Shown one piece after another: positions 23,313 through 36,500 of a DNA stretch of 64,000 nt. Source of the stretch: Owenia fusiformis (Eukaryota; Annelida; Polychaeta; Sabellida; Oweniidae); contig CAIIXF020000003.1 of assembly GCA_903813345.2 (NCBI GenBank), positions 14,400,931 to 14,464,930 on the forward strand. Reading direction: 5' to 3'. Within the stretch, counting starts at the first letter, position 1; the number at the start of each line of letters is the position of its first letter. Both the position numbers and the translations under genes were made by a program. The notes under the pieces were generated by a model, which worked only from the letters and a program-made list of their open reading frames with translations, did not search any database and was not told where the DNA came from.

Positions 23313-26300
23313 TTAGAGTCGCGATTTCACACCACCAGCAATAACCATGTTTTCTCCAGTTATGTAAGAAGCATCGTCAGATACAAAGAATGACACGGCT
23401 CCAGCACAGTCTTCTGACACTCCAAACCTTCCCATTGGAACAGTTGTCTTTTTCATCTCTTTAGCCATGGGGTTCTTCCACAACTGAAAGAATAATTGCA
23501 TCAATTTGTTTCATATCATCAATGCTTGTTAATTACCAACAATTAAACTGTTAATTAATGTTAACTTTTACTCATTTTTAAATTAAAGGGACAAAGTGCG
23601 TAAATGAAGTCTCACATTTGATCTTCATAGTATTTCCAATGGATTAATAAGTACCTGATCTTTCATTTGACACCAAAAACAGCTCAAACAGGCCAAATCA
23701 GAGTTGACACTAGATCATGAAAAAATATTTTTGATCTACCAATTTATATATGCCAGGTTTTTAGCAATGCCATAAAAAGATGGCATTGTTGTTTGCATTA
23801 ATCATCCATTCATTTTTGATAGGATTTTCAACCATGCGCCATCTTTTAATCCAAGAGTTATTCAAAAACATACACTTTGTGAAAAGTGGTAATTCACTTC
23901 TTTTGATCTCTGAACTTCAAATGCTGTTTTCTATGGCGAGTAATTTTTTTTCACTTCAGTATTGACCCAAATTAAAGTTTTTAGCATATTTGATTGACTG
24001 TGTGAGTGACATGTCTCAAATGATATTCTGTCCCTTTCCTTCAAAAATAGGCGCATTGCCTGTTTAATTTATCTGTATATAGTAAGATTATCAGGCGACA
24101 TGTACTTAAAACACATCAATGATTTATTCATGAAAAATGATAAAGTTTGACTTTGAGTGAAACATTTACATTACCACAAGGCATAAGCATGAAGAAATCA
24201 TCACCCCATGTAAAAGAACAGAAAATTTAAACAATATCCCTATTGTCAACACCAAACAACCAAACAAGTCACAAAAAGAGGCTATATTAATGGCGGCTAT
24301 ATATGAATGATGAAAAGAAAATATGCAACTTACTGCTTCACTAAAACGTGTTTTAATCACCCCGGGACATATTGTGTTGATCCGAATGTTCATGCTTGCA
24401 AGTTGCGGTACGAGGGCTTTGGTCAGCCCTAACATAGCTGTCTTGCTGACAGAATATGCACCAAGGAACTGAAAGTAAATTGTAAATGAATACATCATAT
24501 ATGTCCAGGCTGGCAAGTCGCAGCACAAGGGCCTTGGTCAACCCTAACATAGCTGTCTTACTAACTGAATATGCACCAAGGAACTGTAAGTAAATTGTAA
24601 ATGAATACGTCATATATGTCTATGCTGGCAAGTTGTGGCACAAAGGCCTTAGTCAGCCTTAACATAGCTGTCTTACTGACCGAGTATGCACCAAGGAACT
24701 GAAAGTAAATTGTAAATGAATACATCATATATATTATGAATAGACTATGTATATCTTCCTGCCAAACTTTATTTCATATAATAAACAAGGGTCGATAAAG
24801 TTGACATTTGGGATGGCTATTGGTCAATTGCAAACACTGCTGATTCTTTCAATCATTTCAAACACAAAGTATACCTGTGAGCCTACTGAGAAGGTTTGCC
24901 TTAAGTGTTTTACTATTGTTTTAGATATTCATACTCTTACCTGACAGAAACTCTCACTAATATAGGCACCTAGTGAAGAGACTTGAATAATAGACCCTCC
25001 CCTGAAATGAAATAATAATGTTATTGAAATAACTTGGAATAAAGGATTGCAAATAATAGAAACCCAATGTATCGCAGCAGTGATTATGGTTGGGCTAAAA
25101 TACCATAGAATATAGAGAAATCTTAATTTTTGATTCATTTCCAACTGGATTAATGTAAAAATTCCAATTAGCATGCAACCAAATGATCATCTGCATATGC
25201 TGGACTTTTGCTGCTTCCAAAGCCCTATGGTAAAATCCATTTTGCAAGTCTGGTAGGTTATTTGATTACTATTGTATGCATTTGAGACTAATGAGACTAC
25301 ACTGAGGTTTCTGGAGGAACAGAAAATCGGCAATGCATTTACTTTAAAATTTGTAGACAGGCCTACATGTACTATGTTGCTTATCTTACCCTCGTTTTTC
25401 TATTTGTTCAGCTGCATCCTTTATCAGGAAAAAGTTCGCCTTTAAATTAGTGTCAAATATCATGTCCCATACTACTTCTGTGGTCTGTAAAACATTGAAA
25501 TGTAAGAGGCTTTGAAAATCTGAAATAGGGTCGAAATAGGGTGGATTGAAGCACTAATAAAAAGCTGAAATTGGGTGAAAAGGGTGGAATGGAGTAGATC
25601 AGCTCAGCTCCACATTCGTTTAGTCATTCATTCATTTAGTTATGATGAAAAGTCACTGGTTATGAGACAAGATTGATTCCCACTATAAATGAACACAATA
25701 GCCAAAACTAAGTTAGAAAAAATTCAAACTCAAATCGGTAAAATATTCACATTTCCCAAGGTATAAAACACCCAAATGACCAAACAATTTCTTGTATATA
25801 AGGACCTATATGTTGGATTTGTTGTATGAAACAACTTTTAGAAAACTAACTTGATGGGAAGTCCTTTATATAGTATTACTTACTTCTAGAATTGGTCCCA
25901 TAGTTGGGTTGACAGCAGCATTAGATACAAATATATCAAGTCCTCCCTGCTCCTTCACAGTCTGCAATATAACATTGGCACCTCATGAGATTATAATTCA
26001 TAGTTGGGTTGACAGCAGCATTCGATACAAATATATCAAGTCCTCCTTGCTCCCTCACAGTCTGTAATTTAGCATTGGCACCTCATGAAACTACAATTCA
26101 TTGGGATCTTTCCAAAGGAAGAATCAGGGACAAAACAGGGGATACAAGACTAGAATGCGAAGAACCATATTATGAGTACTGTATGTATAAGCAAAATCCC
26201 AAAAGGAGATACCAAGGACTATTTTAAAATGTGATAAAAAGGAACCTCTGTATGGGAATTCAAAAATTCCAAACAATGGCAAGTTTTAGATAGTATATTA

Positions 26301-27201
26301 CAATATATAACCACGAGAAGTTTTCTTGTTCTACAGTATTTTGTATTTTCAAATGAACTATAAAGTCAAGAAATGGTACAATCAATGAGCACCACTTACA
26401 TCCAGTTTCAATTTATTTAAGCATAAATACATGTACATGTATATCATAAAAACTATGCATTGATTTGATATGGTGGGGCTATCCCCCCCCCCTTCACATC
26501 CGGTTCACCTGTTCTATTAGATTTTTCCTGTATACAGCTTCATCAACATGGCATACAATTCCACTGACATTCAGCCCTTCAGCTTTCAATTCCTGGACAG
26601 CTGCATCAACTTTCTGTTTTTTACGACTACTGATCACTACATGTGCGCCATCTTGTGCTAGGCGTTTAGCTATAGCGAAGCCAATGCTGAAATGAAAATA
26701 ATTTTGGAAAAAAATCTTGAGTCATTAGCCCAATTCAGATTAATTATTTGTTTAGCATGATTCTTATTGCAAAATACTCTAAAATTGCAAAATGAGTCAA
26801 GCATTCAATATACTGAAATCATAGACTGTGCTTAGTAATTGTTAAGAGATATTATATGGTGAAAATGAAAGAAACCCCCGTGATCTTCAGAATGAGGAAG
26901 AAAAAAGGTTTGGCAGGATTTCGGATGACCAAATAGGTGCCTTAACAGATAACTAGTACTTCGTAAGAGCTTTAGACAGAATTCTCAGATTCAATGAGAT
27001 AAATTACAGTGCCATCCATCGTGTTTAGTTAAATCACCTTTTAACCAATCCTTACATATACATATACAGTCCACCTATGCAATATAGAATACATTACTTC
27101 GAAAAAGTACCTCCAACACTATTTACACCAATCTCAACTTACCCCTCCGTTGATGCAGTTACTATGGCAACCTTTCCTTTAAGGCCTGTTTTAGTTGCCA
27201 T
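23313..27201 (-). CDS. DHRS4: DHRS4-like short-chain dehydrogenase/reductase, copy B
   Basis: Paralogue of the gene at 5958..15403, same strand and exon plan. Exons: 27143..27201, 26509..26686, 25884..25961, 25390..25484, 24941..25001, 24334..24468 and 23313..23483. All borders are GT..AG and phases match, giving 257 aa. Motifs are TASTEGIG, SNAAVNP, VSS, YSVSK and the C-terminal SRL (PTS1-type peroxisomal signal). Exon 5 is 9 bp longer than in copy A and ends in an SESFCQ-type sequence. Two extra partial exon-6 copies lie in intron 5, one partial exon-3 copy in intron 2, and a 453-bp TIR element in intron 6. It is about 3.9 kb long because the large insertions of copy A are absent. It appears functional; the substrate is unknown. 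Confidence 0.93.
23585..24037. mobile_element. 453-bp TIR element in DHRS4-like B intron 6
   Basis: The ends are AAAGGGACA and TGTCCCTTT. The matching intron of copy A (about 6,220) lacks it. There is no coding capacity and the class is unknown. Confidence 0.6.
24334..24705 (-). repeat. Short array of exon-6 copies in DHRS4-like B
   Basis: Exon 6 is complete at 24334..24468. Two further partial copies with acceptors lie near 24,583 and 24,698, at about 115-bp spacing. They have the same architecture as the long array in gene A. Confidence 0.88.
26000..26061 (-). repeat. Partial duplicate of exon 3 in DHRS4-like B
   Basis: A second copy of the 5' part of exon 3 (codons [19 protein letters not shown]) sits 100 bp upstream of the real exon and keeps an acceptor (AAATTACAG). 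It lacks the exon's last codons and its donor, so it cannot act as a normal internal exon. Confidence 0.85.
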
Positions 27202-27209
27202 TTTGCTTC

Positions 27210-27938
27210 TTGTTATAAATTAAGTATCACTTTATGTATTTTCTAACGTTTGAACTTGTGAATTAGTTCGAAAATGCTTTAATGAATGTTCAGTGCGAAT
27301 CAGATCGAGGTCGTCAATTTGATTGTGTGTCAGGTGATCACTAGAGCGTTCTCTGATTGGAGTATGTGTGTACAATCAATTAGGTCACTTCGGCTAGCGT
27401 TCGCCCAGTGAACACATAAATTACATTTGTTTTATATATTCGTGATCTGAAATGTTTATGGAAGAACTCAAGTCCTACATTGTCAATTTCAGCTTGCGGG
27501 TAGGCTGACCCCCTATTAGTCACTGAAAACAAACTTTTAGGTACCTTTTGCACCTTGTAAAGGGTTGTGGTCACCGGGAACTGATACGAGTTCTACATGT
27601 AGAGTTAAGATATATTATATATGTTAGATAACAGTTAGTACTTGATGTTATTCAACGGAGTGTACAAAAATAAAAAAAGTAGTATATGTATGGATCGATC
27701 ATATTGATAGATAATATTCCCAGGCAGTTTCACTCTGTTGGGTACATTTTACATGTAAAGCAATGTATAAAAGAGTAACCTATTGACATTTGTTTACAAA
27801 CTCGTTATCATATGTTATTCCTTAACTAATGGCTGTTTGCTACCAAAAATTACAAGGAATAGAAATTGTAAATATACATGTAGCTGCAGGTTTTTGAAGC
27901 GAAACACGTTTAAGATAAATGTTATGGAGGGTTCTCGT
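27210..27938. other. Upstream region of DHRS4-like B and left part of a B-specific insertion
   Basis: Similarity to the upstream region of copy A stops near 27,235 and resumes at about 32,583. Unique AT-rich sequence without a gene lies here. Confidence 0.6.
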
Positions 27939-30245
27939 CCCTTAGCAAAAGCGCATGTATTTTTTCCATGCAAAGCACATGCAAAGTCCATGCAATCAGA
28001 AAAAATCCATGCGAGTCCATGCAATTCGCTTTGAAAGAGAAGGCTGAACAGAAAACCCATGCACTTGTCCATGCAATGCCCATGCAAAGTCCATGCAAAT
28101 GAAACTTTAAAAATTCCCCAAAATATATTTCCATGCAATCACCATGCAATTCACATGCAGCATGCAACTACCATGCAAAGTCCATGCAACTGTTTTATTA
28201 TAGAAAACTAAAATCCATGCAAGTACCATGCAATTTTGCATGTATGCGCATGGACTACTGAAATCCATGCAAGAACCATGCAATTTGAATCAGACTGAAT
28301 CCTAATTCCAAAACGAGGCTCATGCAGCCTCTCTTTCAATCAAAGCTGGCTTAGCCATTTTGGTTTTGGTAAGTCTTCACAAAATCCTATAACATCGGCC
28401 CTGATGCAGTTTTACTTTATTTGATTTTGATGTCAACTTTACCATTAGGTATTAGTTGTGCATTTGTTCCAGTTTCATAATCATTGTTCATTTAGTTATC
28501 CATTTTCTTAAGCTTCAAATTTCTTTTCAATATATCCATTGAATCTTTCTACCTTTTGTGCTTTGCCTATTTGTTTTGATCTTTTCACCTAGAATTCATT
28601 CTAATCTGAATCATGATGGAATTATATCCTGGGCTGTAATTCAATATGGGTCAGTTTATTTGGATAGGTTTTACATAGGACATATACATTCATTAACTCC
28701 TTGGAGACTGGAAACTTTTTGGAAAAATGAAGAAAATAAAAAAGTTATTTGTAAAAGAATTTAGAAGCAAGAGAAGGAAGCAAGGCCCAATAAATTATAT
28801 AGACTTTTTTCTTGAAAAAATTGAATATGCAAAAGAGTGTCATTGTGACATCATAATTCAAGATGGCGGATTTGAACTTTTTACAAGACAGAATTATTTT
28901 AGCATTTTTTGTTTAAAACTTCAATTTAAAAATCTGAGCAGAACTACTTGACATATTATAGACCTTTAATGCTGATCATTCTGTGACATTTGTATTATAG
29001 CATAACTCCTACAAATACTTTTTAAAGCGCTTAGACAGAAAATTCCAGGAAAATCCATATGGCGATTTAACATGGGATTTTTGTTTTTGTAATTTTTTGC
29101 AATTCGTTATGCTTTGGACCCCCTGTATCTTCATTAATATTATTCTCTGATCACAGTGCTTCAAAATTCAGAATATCTTTGCATTCTCTCCCCCTGCGAT
29201 AAGCAGTTAGCATTTCGCCAATTAAGGATTAGGTGAATTATGTGAACTAACTGTAAATTAAGTTTAAAATCTGACCAATCAGAATGTGCTCTTGATGTAA
29301 ATTGGATGTATACTCAAGTGTAAACTGAGTGTAAACTTAGGTGTAAATTAGCTCATTTGCATGTGAAATTGGTCACCTATTTACTGGGTGTAAAGTAAGT
29401 GTAAACTGAGTGTAAACTTAAGTGAAAACTAAGTGCGAACTGGATGTAAAGTAGATGTAAACTTAAGTGTAAAGTGGGTGTATACTAAGGTGTAAACTGA
29501 GTGTAAATTTAAGTGTAAATTAGCTCATTTGCATATAAAATTGGTGGTGACATTTGTCAGCTTAAATGCCTTATTATAAATATTGCATTTAGAAGACTTA
29601 TTAACTCTCACAATCTAAAACAGGGGCTCCTTGATTGATTGACATTGTCAGTAAGGTTGATACTAGTATACGAATTGTATATTACGGGCAGAACAGCAGA
29701 TGCATGGATGTAGCATGAACCATACAAGTCCATGCAAAATTGCATGTGGATTGCATTGTTTTCGTTAAAACCCATGCAGATGCATTCAATTTTGCATGTG
29801 GATTAACGTGCTTTGCATGGATTTGAATGGATGCCGCATGGACTTTGCATGGATTTGAATGGATTTTGCATGGACTTTGCATGGATTTGAATGGATGTTG
29901 CATGGATCATGCGAGTCCATGCAATATTGCATGTGGATTGCATGGTTTTCATATAAATCCATGCAGATGCATGCAATTTTGCATGGACATTGCATGGAAC
30001 TTATTAACAATATTTCTCGCAGCCTGCATGGACTTTGCATGTGGATTAACGTGCTTTGCATGGATTTGAATGGATGTCGCATGGACTTTGCATGGATTTG
30101 AATGGATGTTGCATGGACTTTGCATGGATTTGAATGGATGTTGCATGGTTTTTTTAAATGAGTTAAAACTCTGCTGCATGTGTTTTGCATGGGTATTGCA
30201 TGGAAAAATCGCATGGACTTTGCATGCATGCGGTTTTGCTAAGGG
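27939..30245. mobile_element. 2.3-kb foldback-like element with CATGCAA repeat arms
   Basis: The ends are CCCTTAGCAAAA and TTTTGCTAAGGG. The left arm (about 27,960-28,290) is a run of CCATGCAAAGT-type units, and the right arm (about 29,690-30,235) has the same units inverted (TTTGCATGGA, GGATTTGAATGGATGTTGCA). Between them lies about 1.4 kb of single-copy-looking DNA. Two short + frames there (28558..28764, 28727..28951) match nothing I recognise. No target duplication was identified. Confidence 0.8.
29260..29545. repeat. Degenerate GTGTAAACT(G/T)A tandem repeat
   Basis: Repeated GTGTAAACTGA / GTGTAAACTTAA words of 11-13 bp, inside the foldback-like element. Not coding. Confidence 0.75.
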
Positions 30246-30349
30246 GTACCTATTACAGTTTTATGTTTACCTATACTACTGTCAGTAGAACATCATGCAA
30301 GGAATTAAAAAAGAGAGCATCGATTATTTTACAATATTTGTAATACGTA

Positions 30350-32340
30350 GTTTTATCATCAGATTTTAGTATCATGCTTCCGAAGCAAGACACTATAAGA
30401 AAATTAATAATCAAGCAACTGGCTTATACATATTTTACAATATAGGAAATAAGTTCCGAATTAATACAAGATATATAAACAATTGTTGATTGAGTAAGTG
30501 GGCTTAGTGGTTTTCTTTAACCTATTGTAATCGACGCTTCCGAAGCAGTTCAAATTTTACAATATATGAAGTATTCAGTTTCATGCTTAGAAGCAGTACA
30601 TGATATTGGGCTAACTGGGCTAATCGGTTTTCTTTAACCTATTGTAATCAATGCTTCCGAGACAGTCCAGGTTTTACATTATATGAAGTATTCAGTATCA
30701 TGCTTAGAAGCAGTACATGATATTGGGCTAACTGGGCTAAGTGGTTTTCCTTAAACCTATTGTAATCAATGCTTCCGAGGCAGTCCAGGTTTTACATTAT
30801 ATGAAGTATTCAGTATCATGCTTAGAAGCAGTACATGATATTGGCCTAACTGGCCTAAGTGGTTTTCCTTAAACCTATTGTAATCAATGCTTTCGAGGCA
30901 GTTCAGGTTTTACATGATATGAAGTATGCAGTATCATGCTTAGAATCAGTACATGATATTGGCCTACCTGGCCTAAGTGGTTTTTAACCTCTTGTAATCA
31001 ATGCTTCCGAAGCAATGAAGATTTTACAATATATCTAGTATGTAGTATCATGCTTAGAAGCAGTACATGGAATAAAACATTGTAGATAGAGGAACATGAT
31101 TTTAAAGCAGTGTATGTTTTGCAATTTATACATTTAAGATTGAAAAGGCAACTTGCTTTCGAAGCCGTGTATGTTTAACAATATATGAACTATGTAGTTT
31201 CGTTTAACTATTACATTATAATGTTTCCAAAGCAGTGCATGATATAACGATTGTAGAGAGCAATAGGCTTCTAATACATTGCATAAATAGTTTCATATTA
31301 TTTTAATTAAGTATATTCATTAATCTATAATAGTAATGCTTAAGAAACAGTTGTTACGCGGTAAACACGATACAAAAATATGCCATATTCCGCAACGAAT
31401 ATGGCATATTCACTTCCGGTATATGGCAGATTCACCTGCGGCATACACACTAACCAATGAGAACGTGATACGGAAGTACGCAATTCTCAATTGCATCGTA
31501 TGCAGGAAGATCACTCACCAATCTCACGTAATAAACTTACCCAATCAATCCAGGATTCATATATTAGTACTCGACGCACTAACAATAGTCAATTCTCGTA
31601 ACAAATCAGACCAAGTTTTTCTGTATCACGTTTTCACCTGTGTAATATGTAATATTCACCTGCTGTATATGGCATATTCCGCAAGTGAGTATGACATATT
31701 TTTCAGGTGAGTATCGGGTATTCACTGAAATCAATGTATCGCATATTCACTGTGGAATATCGCAAACTCACCCGCAGAATATGTCATATACCGCAGGTGA
31801 GTATGGCATATTCACCCGTATCACAAATACCGCGCAACCATGGATGTATGCCATATTCCGCGTAACAACAGTAACTGATAAAAATGAGCAATATACTTCA
31901 GAATTAGTGCAAGATTTACCATTTATAAAGTGTTTATTTTTCTGAAACGCACTGCAATATAATGTTTCCGAAATAGTAAATGATATGAAATGAGATGATA
32001 TGAGCGACAAAATTCTGAAGCGTTTTTACATGTATGAACTATGTGGTTTCCGTAACCTATTGTAGTATTATGCTTTCGAAGCAATACATGATCATTAAAG
32101 TTTTGCAATAGATTAACGATAAGTAATTTTGTATTATCATGCTTCTAAAGCAGTACACAAAGATATCATTTTACTAAAGCAGCAGTTTACGAAACCGTGT
32201 AGGTTTTCAGCCAAAATGACTTTTACAATTAAGCATGCATCTGATGAAGAGCATTTTTCAATATATGCAATATGAGGTTTATTAAACCTAGTATCATGCT
32301 CCCGAAGCAGTACATTATTTTACAACGATGTACAAAATGG
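30350..32340. repeat. Satellite with ~115-120-bp unit rich in GCTTCCGAAGC palindromes
   Basis: The best copies, between about 30,500 and 31,070, repeat TGTAATCAATGCTTCCGA, then GTATCATGCTTAGAAGCAGT, then TGGGCTAACTGGGCTAA over about 115-120 bp, in about five copies. Diverged fragments with GCTTCCGAAGC and AAGCAGTACATGA continue to about 32,330. The array is interrupted by the TIR element at 31351..31868. No gene is seen. Confidence 0.8.
31351..31868. mobile_element. 518-bp TIR element, Harbinger-like by target duplication
   Basis: The ends are TTGTTACGCGG and CCGCGTAACAA, perfectly inverted and flanked by CAG on both sides (31348-31350 and 31869-31871). A 3-bp CWG/TWA duplication is usual for PIF/Harbinger. 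The interior contains several GGCATATTCACC-like words and their inverses. There is no transposase. Confidence 0.72.
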
Positions 32341-32602
32341 TTTCCGAAATCATCATGACAACTTTTCCCGAAAAATTGGTCGAGAATATCTCTGAGATAG
32401 TTCTGACAGGGGTCAGAGGCGAGTTCAGAGATGTTTTGTTACATTAGACAGTATGGAATGTTGTGTTTTACCCTCGTGTTCACCAATAAACGGGTCGCGC
32501 ATAGCCATCCACATTGTAAGAAAATGTGTTGTGTTAAGTTGTGTTATAGTATGACCGCCTGAGAGCGGTGAATGTGCATTAAACTATATTAGCAATACTA
32601 TA

Positions 32603-32820
32603 CAGAGTGGGCCAAAATCCAAGTATTATACAATTATGTGTATGGTGGTGTAGATGTATAGTTGCGCAAAATGTACTTTGTACCAAAACTGTTATTATTA
32701 GATAAAATACCAAGTAACATGCAAGTTGTAAATGATAAGTCTTGAATACTGTATATTTATTACATGTTAAATCTATGCAAGGTGTTTTCAATTGTATTGC
32801 ATACATTTTATCCCACTCTG
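32603..32820. mobile_element. Tc1/mariner-type MITE (copy in duplication B)
   Basis: Orthologous to 15457..15682. Flanked by TA, with ends CAGAGTGGGCC and CCCACTCTG. Confidence 0.75.
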
Positions 32821-33556
32821 TACTTTTAACAAAAACAAATACAATTTTGATCTAAATGTAAAGTAAAAAAGTGGGCTTCTGTCTAAGGCTAGTAATATTA
32901 AAGCTCATAAAGTTAAATATTGACAGATTTCATGTGTAATTCATTCAGATCTGTTTTCACAGTAAAACTTGTAAAAGTGAGCATCTCCTCATATGTTAAT
33001 GATAAGACCATTGTAATACAGAAATTCATAAAAATGCATACTTGGACAAAATACTAAGTACACTACTAATATAGTACTAAATATACACACGGTTTCAAAA
33101 ACGTGAAAAATGAGAAAAGTTGTCATAACTTTTTAAAACTCCCATTGTCGAAACCGGTTTGACATGCAGGCGACGAATATTTTAGCCCTATATGAGTTGC
33201 GCATGCTTATGCTGTTCGTTCTATCTGGAAATGAGAGATTTCAACGGTTTAAAAAAGTATAGTGAAATCAAGTGAAATCGGTTTCGATAGTTTACGTTTC
33301 AAAAAGCTGTGACAACTTTTGCCATTTTTTCACGTAAACAAAGGAGATTGGGACCCTAAGGCTTTTTCATTCTTCTATCGACTAATACGGGCTGATATAA
33401 ACACTACCGTGTACATGAAATGCGAAATCATCACTAATTGTTGGTATTAATTTAGTACTGGGTTACTTATATAAGCACTGGATAAGTACTAATTGGTACT
33501 AAATTCTGTAAGTACTAAATTAATGACAACTAATTAAGTGAGTATAAATGAGTAAA

Positions 33557-36500
33557 TTAAACATGATTTTTAACAAATGGAAACTGTGCATAATAAGTTA
33601 AATCAATTTGAGCATATCCAGTCTGATACTCCGTGTGAACTTTTTCAAAATACCATTCTTCTAGACAGTCCATGACAAATGGTTGAAAATTCAGCTCTAG
33701 TTTGTTGAGGAAGAATTGATGGGCATTCACTATATCATGGAGATTTCTCAGCCCCGGGATACAAATATTGCGGGCATATTTCCCGTGACATTTCATGCCT
33801 GGGTACCATTCACTTGTTATCCAATGTTTGTAACGCAATAAGTATGTTTCTCTGTTTGTTTCAGGAACTCCTTGAAAACAAGAAAATTCATATCAATCTT
33901 TGAACATTGCTATGGTGATTTTATTGTTTCTAAAAGTAGTTCAAATGTTACCTTTCTGTATGAATTATTCTTAGTATGATACAAACAAAAGGTTTTGGAT
34001 AGATGCCATATACTAAGTAAGATAATTTGATTTTTTAAATGAAATGAAAGTTGAAATTTTGTATTGCGACTTACAATTATTACAAGGATTAAACTATATC
34101 AATCTGTAGTGTGGCTTAGCTCATATTTGACCTTGACTTTTGACCTTGACCTTGATCTTCATACCTATAACTGATCCTGGAACTCCAACTTGTGGATTGT
34201 GGTTGAGAGTTGGGAAGAATGTCTCATCAGGATGTCCTGTATCCTTTAGCCACTCTATCAGTGCATGGGACACTTCATTATGTAATACATAGTCCACAAA
34301 TGCTCTAGATGCTGCAATATGGATCTCCCCCTTATAAAGTGTCAGATTGTATGGAATTGGGGCTGCTTTCCATTTCCATCGTTCGTGATCACCTTTTGAC
34401 CTAAAATGTGAGATCACACAGGGCAAAATGAAAAAAAGACAATGATCTGTAAGAAAAAGTCCACCAAATCCCTAAATTACTTTGTAGGTGTTTTGAAATG
34501 TGGATCTCATCCTAATCGGGTCAGGTTGTACTGAATCATCGCTCATTTTCCATTTCCATCTTTCGTGATCACCTTTTGACCTAAAATGTGAGATCACACA
34601 GGACAATATTTAAAGACATCAATCTGTAAGAAAAAGTCCACCAAATCCCTAGATCACTTTGTAGGTGTTTTGCAATGTAGATCTCTTAATATAGGGTCAG
34701 ATTGTATGGAATTTTACTCATTTTTCCATTTCCATCCTTCGTGATTGCGACCTAAATTGACAATGTAACCATTCTTTTGGACATGTCCATCAAATCCCTC
34801 ACCTTATATATAGACCAGCTAGGAGTAAAATTCTACTCTCTGAAAAAGACAGATGACTATGGTTTAAATACCGAGATCGTTATATTTCAAATCTCTAGAT
34901 ACTAGACAGAGCTACATGGATCTCTCACAGACAATTTGCAAAGGATTTGATTGACCCTGACCAATTTTGGACCCGTAAATGAATGAACAAAGGGCATGTT
35001 CTAATCAGTGGACTGGCCCCAAGAAAAGATGGACTGGACTCTGGGCCATCTTTTAGACATTTGCTTCACAAAATTACTAAAAAGTGGACTTAACCCTCTA
35101 TACTCCATTATGGGCCACACTTTAGGTTTTCTGTAAGTATTTTGAATTAAAGATGGCCTCAAGCAATACATATCTAAAATTGAATTTAACTTATCAATAT
35201 CATTATCCCAGCAAATGAAGTTAGATAGGGGTGTCACGAAGCCCTCCATTTGTCAAGTCCTTTTCCCAAGCACAAGAAAAAATATGTGGATTTTTAAATA
35301 TCTTCCTTTCAAATTAAAAGATGGAATTTAGAAGGTTTGACCACAGGGGGTCGAGCACAGACACACATTTCATGATTAGCGGGATGAGTAGACGGTGTTT
35401 ATCTAAAATATAGCTTTGTTACATGCAAGAGGAATGCATTCTAGTGTATATTGGAGAGCAGGGGCGTAGTCAGCTTTCAGTCAGGGGGGTGCGATCGCCA
35501 AATTTTTGGGTTTCAGTCAAGTGGGTGGCATAAGCAAGGCAAAACAAAAAATAAGATCTGTTTTGGATTTTACAAAAATTGATGCAATTTTGCTCAAAAT
35601 TGAGCTAGAAGCTTAAAAAGTATTTTAAAGCTCTTTTCTTCCACTATCTAATGGTTCTATTTTTATTGGTTATGGAGGGGATGCGACCCATCACACCCCC
35701 TGGCTATGGAGAGATTGTGTTAAGCGTAAGCAATTCACTCAAAAGGAATGGGATATTGTTTCATATAATATATTTGTTCTCTCATTAATATGCTACTGAT
35801 CTCCAGATGGCAGGTATTTAAATTAATCCAGTTGTTTCTTCCATTCTAACTTATTAACAAGAACACAAACATGTACAATATGTCCATACCAATGGATGGT
35901 CCTCGAGTTTTTATCCCCTGTGCCCAATTCTTTAATCAGTTGAAAATACAAGATTTTAGGTAAAAAATCAAAATTGCAACATCTGCCAGAATGAACCAAA
36001 ACTAATCAGTTTGAGATTTTCATACAAAGAATCACATCTGAAAAGTTGAATTCGATCTTTCAAATGGTTCATCTGTAAACGTGTAGATAAGTCGTTGCAC
36101 ACAAGATTCAGGATGGAAGATCCAAAATGATCGCCTTATCATTTACCCAGAATGCTTAAAATCATCACTGAAATTTTAAAGTTTAAATTTTTTTCAATTT
36201 TAAAAGACATGGCAGATTGATATTAAGTTAAAGTTCAGCATTTATCCAAGTTTCAGTGTGATAATTTGGATCACTAGTCGAATTATGAAGCAAACAAGTG
36301 AATGTCTATGATCCCTGTATGTTCATGTATAACTCAGTAATACTATGTATGCAAGATAATCCATTTGAGCATCGCTATATCCCCAAAAAAATTCATTAAA
36401 TCCAGCAGCAGAAAAGACATGCTAACTACTGAACTATATTCATCATGTGTGAATATCAAGTGTGGTCATTTCCATAAATATTATGAAGCATGTAAATTTG

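Noticed and set aside
28558-28951. Two short plus frames (68 and 74 codons) in the foldback core
   Set aside because: I recognise no domain, they overlap in different frames, and I saw no splice sites linking them. They may be captured exonic DNA but cannot be supported.
27815-30288. Open frames of 70-147 codons rich in Met/His/Cys
   Set aside because: They arise from CATGCAA/TTGCATGGA repeats in the foldback arms.
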